Below, piece by piece: positions 26,346 to 34,304 of a DNA stretch of 64,000 nucleotides; the first letter of the stretch is position 1; each line of letters starts with the position of its first letter. The stretch covers positions 1-64,000 of the forward strand of contig NZ_JAPSLH010000024.1 in the NCBI RefSeq assembly GCF_031180965.1, written 5' to 3'. Made by a program: the position numbers and the translations under genes. The stretch is from Chelativorans sp. (lineage in GTDB: Bacteria > Pseudomonadota > Alphaproteobacteria > Rhizobiales > Rhizobiaceae). The notes below the pieces were generated by a model. It did no database searches. It was given only the letters and a program-made list of their open reading frames with translations, and was not told where the DNA came from.

Positions 26346-26981
26346 TCAACGGCTTGCAGCGGCGGCAAGATCGTCGAAAAACGGATCCGCCGCGACCGCG
26401 GGTATTTTCAGAAAATCTGCATGCCAATCAGCAAGCGCCTTGCGTCCCGCGCGCCAATCGAGTGCGCCAAATCGAAAATCGGAATAGGAGAGAGCCGTGC
26501 CTATTGCCGCATGGCCGATTGTGAAGGGGATATCGATAAGATTCGGAACGTTGGCGTTCATCCGGTCGACAACGTTCAGGTATTTAGCCTCCATGGCGGT
26601 AATGAATTCCGAAGACCTTAAGGCGCCTGGCCTGTTTCTTTCTGTGAACCAGCCGAGCAGCAGGTCAATGGTGCCAACACCGAGTGCCAAGCGGCGCAAG
26701 GTCTCAAGTCGCGCTTCCCCATTTTCAGGAAAGAGCCGCGGGCCATCATGGCAGCCATCAAGATATTCACAGATGACGCGCGAATCGTAAAGTGCGCTAC
26801 CATCATCCAACACCAGCGTCGGAATCTTGGTGAGTGGATTGTCTCGCATGAGGTTCGGCAGCGGACGGTAGATATCGACAACCGTATTCTCAAGTTCGAT
26901 GCGTCCAGCCAGACCCGCCCAGTGTACCGCTACCATGACGAGTCGCACGTAAGGTGAGCGGTGGGAATAATAGAGCTTCAT
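26346..26981 (-). CDS. Glutathione S-transferase family protein
   Basis: A 211-residue protein. The thioredoxin-like N-domain begins MKLYYSHRSPYVRLVMVAVH, with Ser in the usual catalytic position, then NPLTKIPTLVLDDG with the cis-Pro, and DSRVICEYLD that binds the gamma-glutamyl group. The all-helical C-domain follows. Such enzymes add glutathione to electrophiles or remove halogens, and often accompany degradation of xenobiotics. It stands between EthD and an alpha/beta hydrolase on the same strand, 20-21 bases from each, so they form one operon. Confidence 0.88.
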   Translation of the reverse strand: MKLYYSHRSPYVRLVMVAVHWAGLAGRIELENTVVDIYRPLPNLMRDNPLTKIPTLVLDDGSALYDSRVICEYLDGCHDGPRLFPENGEARLETLRRLALGVGTIDLLLGWFTERNRPGALRSSEFITAMEAKYLNVVDRMNANVPNLIDIPFTIGHAAIGTALSYSDFRFGALDWRAGRKALADWHADFLKIPAVAADPFFDDLAAAASR

Positions 26982-27001
26982 AAGTTCACCCCTTTGGTCG
27001 G

Positions 27002-27808
27002 TCAGGCTTCCATGCTCAGCACCCGACGGGTGAGGAAGGTGTGGATGGCCTCAGCGATCTCTTCGGGCGTTTCTACGGTCTGGTGATGGCTTGTCTCGAT
27101 AGTGACGAAGTCGACGTCCGGAATCGGACTCATTACCCTGCGCACATATTCGGGGGAGCGGAACACATCCAGCGTTCCGCCGATGCCGAGGGCTGGACAT
27201 TGCACCGCTTTGACGAATTGCTCGATGTCCATGTCGATAAGCAGCCGATACTGCGCGACGAAACTCGCCGGATCGTTTCCGAGCCAGCGCGCCCGGAAAG
27301 CACGGAACCGTTCGGGGTTGCGTGCGCGCAGCTCCGGCGGATATCCGCTTGCCATGGCGCCGTCCACGATGGATTTCATTCCGTCGCGCAAAACATTCTC
27401 GAGCATGGCGCGTCTCGCGGGCCGATCTTCAGGCTTCATATCGATCGCAGGGCTCATCGCGATTACGGCCGATGTCCGCTCGGGAAAGCGGGCAGCAAAA
27501 GCAAAAGCCGTCGCGGCGCCCAGGGCGCAAGCTGCAAGTGCCACAGGCTCCTTGAGGTCAAGCGCGTCGAGCAGCGCGAGTAAATCGTCGCTCAACAATT
27601 CGACGGACAGCTCGCCGCGTACCTTCTCTGACAGGCCGCAGCCGCGCGCATCGTAGCGCAGAACTCTGAAGCCGTCGTAGAACCGCGGCATGACCTCGTC
27701 CCAGTTCTCGATCAAACCGCCCATCTCGTGGATCATCACGAGTATCGGTCCACTCGTTCCGTGCAGATGATATCGGAGGGAAGTTCCGTTAACTTCGATG
27801 TAGTCCAT
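27002..27808 (-). CDS. Alpha/beta-hydrolase-fold protein with atypical nucleophile elbow
   Basis: A 268-residue protein resembling 3-oxoadipate enol-lactonase and C-C hydrolases: RYDARGCGLSEK near residue 60, RFPERTSAVIAMSP near 120, Asp in GTLDVF near 215 and His in ETSHHQTV near 245. The elbow reads A-C-A-L-G where G-x-S-x-G is expected, so the Ser nucleophile is missing; a Cys lies one residue before. It may use another residue, act as a lyase, or be inactive. ATG 27808 matches the family start (MDYIEVNGTSLRY). It is the first gene of the minus-strand trio with GST and EthD. Confidence 0.82.
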   Translation of the reverse strand: MDYIEVNGTSLRYHLHGTSGPILVMIHEMGGLIENWDEVMPRFYDGFRVLRYDARGCGLSEKVRGELSVELLSDDLLALLDALDLKEPVALAACALGAATAFAFAARFPERTSAVIAMSPAIDMKPEDRPARRAMLENVLRDGMKSIVDGAMASGYPPELRARNPERFRAFRARWLGNDPASFVAQYRLLIDMDIEQFVKAVQCPALGIGGTLDVFRSPEYVRRVMSPIPDVDFVTIETSHHQTVETPEEIAEAIHTFLTRRVLSMEA

Positions 27809-28157
27809 CTGACTCCTCACCGAGATTGGAGACACTGATCTATCTGCAGGGGCGGTTTGTCGGAGTCAGCGAATTGGCACCCTGGGTCAGCAGAGCATGG
27901 TGATAATCCCGACGCAGTTCGGACCCTTCACGCGGTCGGCAGCGGAACGAGCGCGTGACGTTTACCGCCTGTTCTTCCTCCGTGCTGCTTTTCGAGGAAT
28001 CCACTTCCGCTCTATTTAGACCCCCAACTCGCGCCACGGCAAAACCAGCCATCGCTGCCGCCAGAGGCGCCGGGGTTAACCGTTGCCATGGCTACCAGTT
28101 GATGTTGAAGTGATGTTTGCATGGAGATAGGCCGCGCACAACGCAGCTCACTTGCAA
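27809..28157. other. Gene-free stretch upstream of the hydrolase operon
   Basis: No convincing coding frame. It must hold the promoter of the minus-strand hydrolase/GST/EthD operon, but I could not pick -35/-10 boxes with confidence. Confidence 0.4.
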
Positions 28158-28172
28158 TTTCATCTGCTGAAA
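28158..28172. promoter_or_regulatory. Palindrome TTTCA-N5-TGAAA (site 5)
   Basis: TTTCATCTGCTGAAA, about 350 bases upstream of the hydrolase start and 13 bases before the right copy of the flanking direct repeat. At the left end of the cluster a palindrome likewise lies 2 bases from the other repeat copy. It may be a distal operator or part of the duplicated flank. Confidence 0.4.
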
Positions 28173-28185
28173 GTAGCAGACGTGC

Positions 28186-28233
28186 CGAGACGGTAACTTC
28201 TCCGGGTTAGCCGGCGCGCAGGAGAGGCGGTTT
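28186..28233. repeat. Right copy of the ~50-bp direct repeat
   Basis: Same orientation as the copy at 2938-2988 and about 88% alike by eye, sharing GGTAACTTCTC and GGCGCGCAGGAGAGGCGG. It lies just beyond the hydrolase operon and before a transposase remnant. Confidence 0.65.
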
Positions 28234-28286
28234 GGGCTTGAATAGTGATGTGACATTCGGCTCTGGCTGTCGGAACGGCGCCGCAA

Positions 28287-28475
28287 TCAATCGCGAAGTT
28301 CGCCGTTGATCTCTGCTGTCCGGACCTGCATGAGCATGTGAGCGCCTGAAGCGACCAGCGTATCTGCTGTTTCTTGACCGTCCGCTTGCCGACGAGTGAA
28401 TTCACCGCTGCTCAGCCAGCATGCGGCGCGAAGGCCGGCTAGGTAGCGCTTGCCGTAGTTGACGATCGCGCTACG
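28287..28475 (-). pseudogene. Transposase C-terminal remnant (ISKra4-like)
   Basis: Segments SAIVNYGKRYLAG, VGKRTVKKQQIRW and GAHMLMQVRTAEINGELRD follow one another in alternating frames on the minus strand, ending at TGA 28289-28287. The order matches the end of ISKra4-type transposases (VNYGxRY ... KRxxKKQQMRW ... GAHLLLQVR). Only about 60 residues remain and at least one frameshift is present, so it is dead. It marks past insertion at the right edge of the catabolic cluster. Confidence 0.55.
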
Positions 28476-28680
28476 GTTCGATCACATAGGTCAGGAGCTG
28501 CGCGCCGAGCTGTGAAGATGGGCGATGGAGAACTCGCTCTCCTGCCGTGAATCGTTCAGCCTCGCCAGGAGCCGCTCCAGAGCGCGGATTGCGCGATCTA
28601 TCCGCCCACAGCCAGACCGCGAGTCCTGGCATCGCCGCGCGCGCAGTCTTGATCTAAGAAAATAACGGACCGCTGAGTGC

Positions 28681-29330
28681 TGGGAAGGCGTGACGGTGCC
28701 GCTCTTGGAGCTCGTCCGGCTGCGGCTGCGCGATCTCGTCCAGCACATCGAAAAAGGCCCTAAGGAGATCGTCTAGTCCCACTTCGCCGACGAGATTGGC
28801 ACTGGTAAAGAGGTCCACCTGCCGCAGGTGGGCGAAGCGGATTTCGTGCGCTTCAAGGCAAAGGCGCGGCATTTCTTGCGCAGCCTGAGCGGCAATCAGG
28901 TGCTCGACAAGCTGCGCCAGGGACGGCCGTTGACGGCATATGATATGACGGAACTTGAGCGGTTGCTCGTGGACTCTGGTATCGCGGGACCTGCAGAAAT
29001 CGAGCGCGTCAAAGAGACGAGCCACGGCTTCGGACGCTTCGTCCGCTCGCTCGTCGGATTGGATCGGAAAGCCATCAACGATGCCTTCGCAGAGTTCATC
29101 TCTCACGACGCGGCGACACATCAGCAGATCGAATTCATCAGCTTGGTGATCGAACATCTGACGGGAAAAGGGCTCGATGGACCCAGCGATGCTGTATCAG
29201 GCGCCATTCACAGACCTTGCACCAACCGGCCCCGAACAAATGTTCAAGGAAGATCGCATCGAGCGCCTCGAGAGCACGATCGAAGCCATCAACAATAGGA
29301 TCAGCGCCTGCTCAGCATCAGGAGAGCACG
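28681..29330 (+). pseudogene. Type I restriction enzyme R subunit, C-terminal remnant
   Basis: The pieces read WEGVTVPLLELVRLRLRDLV, then KGPKEIV and TAG (28774-28776) where relatives have Tyr, then SHFADEIG. After that come FVRFKAKARHFLR, PLTAYDMTELERLLVDSGIAG and GRFVRSLVGLDRKA, all in one frame. A shift near 29175 leads to MDPAMLYQAPFTDLAPTGPE and a coiled tail. This is the order of the HsdR C-terminal helical domain. The nuclease and motor domains are absent, so this is scrap of a former restriction locus next to the relaxase gene. Confidence 0.75.
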
Positions 29331-29510
29331 AATGCCTCCTAGCTACGAGCCATTGCTCTTCCGCACGGTGGCAAGCTCCGATCTGCCTTTGGCGCGACAG
29401 GCAAACGCCCGTCTTTGTGTTGGCGCCTGGGCCTGGCGACTAGGACTGCAAGATAAAGCGAGTCTGCGCTCGCGGCGAGCTATGCCCGCCAAGTGATTGT
29501 CTGCACATTG

Positions 29511-29574
29511 TTTTCGCTGCGCGAAAACGCCCTTGAGCCACGGTGGCGTGAGGTGCAATTTTGGCGGTGGCTCA
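29511..29574. other. Paired inverted repeats upstream of the relaxase, possible oriT
   Basis: TTTTCGC-TGC-GCGAAAA (29511-29527) is a perfect 7-3-7 palindrome. It is followed by TGAGCCAC (29534-29541) and GTGGCTCA (29567-29574), perfect 8-base arms around 25 bases. The block lies 130-190 bases before the relaxase start in a non-coding gap. Origins of transfer of MOB-P relaxases usually show such arms beside the nick site and next to the relaxase gene. No nick sequence could be recognised. Confidence 0.4.
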
Positions 29575-29701
29575 GCCATCCTTGGCGTTGGTGCGATGTG
29601 CGCTCCGCATTGTGCACGCCGAGGTAGGTCTTTCTGCACTTTAGCGCGATACGCTGCAAAGGCCTCTTGCCAAGGCAGAATCGGCTTTCGATCTTGCCGC
29701 C

Positions 29702-31795
29702 ATGGCGGATCGCGATGCCGAGAATTTTCGTGTCAGGCCGGGCCGGGTGCGTAGCCGTGGCACGCGGGTCAACACTCGCTCACTGCCGTTCGTCACCCAG
29801 GTGAAGATCGCCGTGCAGAAGGCAGGCGGCAACCCGGACCGCATCGCTGGCTCGGGAGGGCAGGGGAGTGGCCGATTCAATGCTCGCGGCCGGGGTGCGA
29901 AGATCATGGCCGGCTTGCCACGCGAGAGTGGCGGCTTGAGCCGAAACGGAACCGATAGCCGATCGCGCCGGGTGGTGGTGAAGGCACGGGTGGTGAAGCT
30001 CAACCCTGGGCGCCGTGGCCGTGGTCCGAAGTTCGCCGTCAGTCGCGGCGCGGTCGATGCACACCTGCGCTATCTGGAACGGGATGGTGTGACGCGCGAC
30101 GGCGAGAAGGGCCGAGTCTATTCCGCCGTCGAGGGCGAGGCAGATGGCAAAGCTTTCCTCGTGCGCGGACGGAACGATCGGCACCAGTTTCGCTTCATCG
30201 TCACGCCGGAGGATGCCGTCGAGATGCGCGACCTACGATCCTTCACGCGTGATCTCATGCGGCAGATGGAAGATGATCTCGGCACCCGGTTGGATTGGAT
30301 CGCTATCGATCATCACAACACAGGCCATCCACACACGCACATCCTGGTGCGCGGCGTCACCGAGGAAGGGAGGGTGCTCAACATTGCCGGCGACTACATC
30401 GCCCACGGTATCCGCCATCGCGCGAGCGAGTTGGTGACGCTGGAGCTGGGTCCCCAGACCGAGGCCGATCTTACCCGCAAGCTCAGCGTCGAGGTGGAGG
30501 CGGAGCGGCTGACCCGTCTCGACCGGATGCTGATCGCCGAGAGCGAGGAGCACGGGATCATCGATCTGTGTCCGCATGCCGGCGACAGCTACACAGTGCG
30601 CGCCAATCGCCACCTGCTGATCGATCGGGCCAAGCGGCTGCAGCGATATGGCCTTGCCTCCGAGATCGACCCTGGCCGCTGGACACTGGCCGAGAATGCC
30701 GAGCGCGTCCTGCACGACCTCGGCATACGCAATGACATCATCAAAACCATGCACCGGGCGCTCGCCGAGCACGGCATTGCCGACGAGCGCGGCCCGACCC
30801 AGTACGTGAACCACGGAAGGGAACTTGCCAAGCCTGTTGTCGGGCGCATACTCGCCAAGGGGCTTGCGGGCGACGAGATGGACGACAGGCTCTATCTCGT
30901 TGTCGACGGTGTCGACGGTCGCACCCACTATGTCGAGACCGCCGACGCGGCGAAGCTGGAGGAGGTGAGGCGCGGCCAAATCGTCGCCCTCGATCCGATC
31001 CCGTCCAAGGCCGAACCGCGCGCCGCCGATCTCAACATCCGCGACATCGCGGTCTCAAATGGCGGCATCTATCGGCCGAGCGAGCACCTGGAAACGGCAC
31101 AGCGGCAGATCGACCGCATCGGCGGCGATCCCGATGCCTTCATCAGTTCGCACATTCGCCGCCTGGAAGCGTTGCGGCGGGCCGGCATCGTCGAGCGGAT
31201 CGATGCCGACCATTGGACAATCCCAGACGATATCGTCGAGCGCGGCGCTGCATACGACGCGCGCAATCGCGGTAAGGACTTCGCCGTGCGCATGCTCTCC
31301 TTCATCGATCTCGACCGGCAGATTACGAGCGATGGGGCGACCTGGCTCGACCGGGAACTGGCTTTATCCAAAAGAATGCCGCTGGCCGAAGTCGGCTTCG
31401 GCCGCGAGGTGACGGAGGCGATCGACCGACGCCGGCAGAGCCTCGTGGACATGGGCTACGCCACCCGGCTACCCGACGGCTCCGTGCGCGCGCCGCGCGA
31501 TATTCTCCAACGGCTGGAGCAGGCTGAGATTGCGCGCGTCGGCCGTGCAATGGCGGCCGAGCGTGGCCTCACCTTCATCGAAGCCAAACCGGGCGAGTAT
31601 GTCAGCGGCCGGCTCTCCGGTGCCGTTAGTCTCGCCTCCGGCCGCTTTGCCATGCTCGACGACGGTCTCGGGTTCCAGCTCGTGCCTTGGCAGCCTTTGC
31701 TGGACAACCGCATCGGGCAGCATATCACTGGTGTCATGCGCGACGGGGGTGGGATCGAATGGAGCTTCGGCAGGAAGCGCGGGATCGGCCTGTGA
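29702..31795 (+). CDS. VirD2-like relaxase with DUF3363 domain
   Basis: A 697-residue mobilisation nuclease. The N-terminus is basic. The relaxase core includes RQFRFIVTPEDA-like sequence near residue 160 and the metal-binding His cluster DHHNTGHPHTHILVRG near 201-216. A DUF3363 region fills the C-terminal half (ending GIEWSFGRKRGIGL). Relaxases of this kind nick one strand at oriT and stay linked to DNA for transfer; RlxS of the Mesorhizobium symbiosis ICE is a known relative in type. No type IV secretion or coupling-protein genes are nearby, so the island would be mobilisable rather than self-transmissible. The frame is intact, in contrast to its decayed neighbours. A possible oriT precedes it. 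Confidence 0.88.
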   Translation: MADRDAENFRVRPGRVRSRGTRVNTRSLPFVTQVKIAVQKAGGNPDRIAGSGGQGSGRFNARGRGAKIMAGLPRESGGLSRNGTDSRSRRVVVKARVVKLNPGRRGRGPKFAVSRGAVDAHLRYLERDGVTRDGEKGRVYSAVEGEADGKAFLVRGRNDRHQFRFIVTPEDAVEMRDLRSFTRDLMRQMEDDLGTRLDWIAIDHHNTGHPHTHILVRGVTEEGRVLNIAGDYIAHGIRHRASELVTLELGPQTEADLTRKLSVEVEAERLTRLDRMLIAESEEHGIIDLCPHAGDSYTVRANRHLLIDRAKRLQRYGLASEIDPGRWTLAENAERVLHDLGIRNDIIKTMHRALAEHGIADERGPTQYVNHGRELAKPVVGRILAKGLAGDEMDDRLYLVVDGVDGRTHYVETADAAKLEEVRRGQIVALDPIPSKAEPRAADLNIRDIAVSNGGIYRPSEHLETAQRQIDRIGGDPDAFISSHIRRLEALRRAGIVERIDADHWTIPDDIVERGAAYDARNRGKDFAVRMLSFIDLDRQITSDGATWLDRELALSKRMPLAEVGFGREVTEAIDRRRQSLVDMGYATRLPDGSVRAPRDILQRLEQAEIARVGRAMAAERGLTFIEAKPGEYVSGRLSGAVSLASGRFAMLDDGLGFQLVPWQPLLDNRIGQHITGVMRDGGGIEWSFGRKRGIGL

Positions 31796-31867
31796 TCACC
31801 CAAACAGCTTGCGGCTAAAGGCCATGTCAGTCATCCCGCGACCTGATGTGTGTTGAACGGCAAGGGT

Positions 31868-32040
31868 GGGGCCGACTACGGACTGTCCGGTTCTGGCTGA
31901 AATACTAAGAAAGCCGACGTTCGGCCAACGACCTCATTGTCGCCGTTCGGGGTGCTTCCGTCGCCGCCCGAAACTTGCCATTCATTCGGCTCCCTACGGA
32001 CGGTCTGTTCCGGGGCCGGGAGCAGTCGGTCCGCTTTTCG
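31868..32040. repeat. Intergenic repeat, left copy
   Basis: About 170 bases that align with 36407-36577 in the same orientation. Shared blocks include GTCCGGTT, CGTTCGGC, CGACCTCATTGTCGC and a GGAGCA...GGTCxGCT end. Identity is roughly two thirds by eye. The rest of the gap to 32211 holds no gene I can support. Confidence 0.5.
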
Positions 32041-32211
32041 TGCAGGGAAGAACAATAGCGAACGCTAATCTCCGGGATCCGATGTCCTGACTTGACCCGC
32101 AGCAGACGATTTTTGCTGCCGCCGCCGCGCTGCATAACCTCAATGCGGTCTACGGCATGGAAGTTCGGGACGCTTGCGCTTCCTGCGCGAGCAGGTTACA
32201 CACTGAACTAG

Positions 32212-32568
32212 ATGGTTCAGTGTGTTGGTCCTCTCCTCGATCTCTCATTCGCGGCGCTGTCCGATGCGACCCGCCGCGGGATCATCGATGAGCTTGGGCG
32301 AGGGGACGCGTCGATCACCAGTCTCGCGGACAAGTTCCAGATGACGCTGACCGGCATGAAGAAGCACGTCCAGGTTCTCGAGCGGGCGGGGCTAGTCGTC
32401 ACACAGAAGGTCGGACGGGTGAGAACATGCAAGCTTGGGAAGCGCGGCCTCCAGGCGGAGGCCGAGTGGATCGAGGCGCATCGCAGGTTCTTCGAGGCCC
32501 GCTTCGAAGCATTGGACGAAATTATCAGCGAAATGAAACAGGAGGGAAGCGATGAATCAGCAAGTTGA
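32212..32568 (+). CDS. ArsR-family winged-helix regulator
   Basis: A 118-residue DNA-binding protein. The winged helix covers FAALSDATRRGIIDEL, ITSLADKFQMTLTGMKKHVQVLERAGLV and a wing TQKVGRVRTCKL. No metal-binding Cys motif is seen, so it is of the ArsR type usually paired with SRPBCC proteins. The next gene, an SRPBCC protein, overlaps its end by 17 bases, the normal arrangement for such pairs. It probably represses its own operon. Confidence 0.87.
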   Translation: MVQCVGPLLDLSFAALSDATRRGIIDELGRGDASITSLADKFQMTLTGMKKHVQVLERAGLVVTQKVGRVRTCKLGKRGLQAEAEWIEAHRRFFEARFEALDEIISEMKQEGSDESAS

Positions 32569-33046
32569 CAGTGCAGGTGGTGCGCAGAACCGCACGTCAG
32601 TCGAGCGCAGAGGGGATCGCGAACTCGTCATAACGCGGACATTCAATGCGCCGCCGAGCACGGTTTACAGGGCGTGGAGCCAGCCCGAGCTGTTTCGGCG
32701 CTGGTGGGTGCCAAAATCGGTAACCGGCGTTTCGCTCGTATCGTGCGATATGGACGTCCGTACCGGCGGCAAATATCGGCTGGAATTCAGCGCCGGCGGT
32801 TCGGACACTATGGCCTTCTACGGCAAGTATCTCGAGGTGGTGCCGAACGAGCGCATCGTCTGGACCAACGACGAGGGCGAAGAGGGCGCGGTCACGACCG
32901 TGACCTTCGAGGATCAGGGCGGGAGGACACTGCTGAACTTCCACGAAGTCTATCCGTCCAAGGAGGCGCTTGAGGAAGCACTACAGGGCGGGGCGGCTGC
33001 ATTGCCGGAGCAGCTGGAGCAGCTCGACGAGTTGCTTTCAGCATAG
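32552..33046 (+). CDS. SRPBCC-domain protein (AHSA1-like)
   Basis: A 164-residue protein with the AHSA1/Aha1 C-terminal fold: ITRTFNAPPSTVYRAWSQPELFRRWW near residue 27, then DVRTGGKYRLEF, and a C-terminal helix (EQLEQLDELL). The fold encloses a hydrophobic cavity; ligands are mostly unknown. It is translationally coupled to the ArsR-type regulator. The start has AGGAGGGAAGCG at suitable spacing. Confidence 0.87.
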   Translation: MNQQVDSAGGAQNRTSVERRGDRELVITRTFNAPPSTVYRAWSQPELFRRWWVPKSVTGVSLVSCDMDVRTGGKYRLEFSAGGSDTMAFYGKYLEVVPNERIVWTNDEGEEGAVTTVTFEDQGGRTLLNFHEVYPSKEALEEALQGGAAALPEQLEQLDELLSA

Positions 33047-33356
33047 GCGAGTAGCGCAGGTCGGGAAACTCGCCTCGGGGAACGTCTGCTCTTGGGAAGT
33101 GACCCCACCGGCCTTTCCGGCCGAAACGAGGGCGCGTTGCCGTCCGGCCGGATCGGGGCCGGGAGCGGAATGGCAGCTTCAGCCAATGCCGGCTGGTAGC
33201 GGACTGACCGCAAACGGCCCCAAGCTGGAAAAGTCGTGAATGGCTTTTGGAAGCTTAAGCTGGAATGCGGAACGGCCATCATACAACGTCCGTTGAAGCT
33301 TCAAGATGGATGTGGGGCTAACAGGTCCAACCGCTTAGTTGATGAGCTCAGCAGGA

Positions 33357-33965
33357 CTAGGTCAGGTCTAGCGCCCTCGCCTCCGGCCCCTTCTTCCCTT
33401 CGACATAACGGACAGTCACCGCTTGGCCTTCTTCCAGGGTGGTGATGCCCGATCGGCTCAGCGCCGTTGCATGAACGAAGATGTCCGGCCCCCCGTCGGA
33501 GCGTCCGATGAAGCCAAATCCCTTCTCGGCGTTGTACCATTTGACCGTGCCAGAAGCCTCCCCTTCCGTGCCATTGTGGCTGGCGAAACTCCGGTTTCGT
33601 TCCTGCCCGGCAGGGGCGGCAGGCGTTGACAGGATTTCCATAACTCTGGTGACGCTCAACCCTTTCGGGCCGGGTTCGATGACGACGCGAAGTCGAGCGC
33701 CTTCAGCGATGTCGCTGATGCCGGCAGCTTCCAACTGCTTGACGTGAAGGAAGGCCTTGTCGCCGCCCAGTGGCTGAACAAAACCAAATCCCTTTGGGGC
33801 GTTGAACCAAAGTACGTCAGCTTCAACAGGATCTGGCTGGGCTGCTACCGACCGAGCCGATTCTAGCCGGTGGCTGAAGAAGCTGGGCTCCGGGAAGTCG
33901 CCGACGCCTTCATCGCCCCATTCGCCCCTTCGGGAACCCTTCTTGTCGCTACGACGTCTGGTCAT
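33357..33965 (-). CDS. Double cold-shock-domain protein
   Basis: A 202-residue protein with two cold-shock domains. The first starts near residue 50 (VLWFNAPKGFGFVQPL, FLHVKQL) and the second near 138 (TVKWYNAEKGFGFIG, DIFVHATAL). Each has the RNP motif for single-stranded nucleic acid binding. An acidic, Pro/Ala-rich linker joins them and the N-terminal 40 residues are charged and likely disordered. Tandem cold-shock proteins of about 200 residues are common in alphaproteobacteria and bind RNA in the cytoplasm. An upstream region of about 340 bases is free of genes and may hold a long leader. Confidence 0.88.
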   Translation of the reverse strand: MTRRRSDKKGSRRGEWGDEGVGDFPEPSFFSHRLESARSVAAQPDPVEADVLWFNAPKGFGFVQPLGGDKAFLHVKQLEAAGISDIAEGARLRVVIEPGPKGLSVTRVMEILSTPAAPAGQERNRSFASHNGTEGEASGTVKWYNAEKGFGFIGRSDGGPDIFVHATALSRSGITTLEEGQAVTVRYVEGKKGPEARALDLT

Positions 33966-34304
33966 CTACGCAATTGCTCATTTTCGGCACGTCTAGCGGC
34001 AGCGCGGTCATCCTTCAATGAAATATTTCAATCATGGGAAAACGAAAGCAAGTTCCTTCTCAACGCAACCTCGCCGGCCGCAACAATGCCGAACACCGGC
34101 AGGGCCGCCGAGTCGCTTGCAAGACGATGCCAGGGACCTTCGCCTGGCTTGGCCTGGTACGCCGCCGGCCAGCTCGTCCTAGCAGGTCGCGATGCGGCGG
34201 AGATTATTCGGGCTGCACAAGGCGGCTCGAACGTCCGCTGTCCCGTTCCGGCCACAGGAAGCTGACCATCCGCTACCGGCCCCCAAGCTGCCCTTTCGAG
34301 CTTG
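33966..34304. other. Gene-free stretch, likely leader of the cold-shock gene
   Basis: Small frames here lack recognisable domains. Long structured leaders are usual for cold-shock genes, but I saw no defined thermosensor fold. Confidence 0.35.

Noticed and set aside
29497-29754. A small Cys-rich gene before the relaxase
   Set aside because: It is built from the inverted repeats of the proposed oriT and overlaps the relaxase start.
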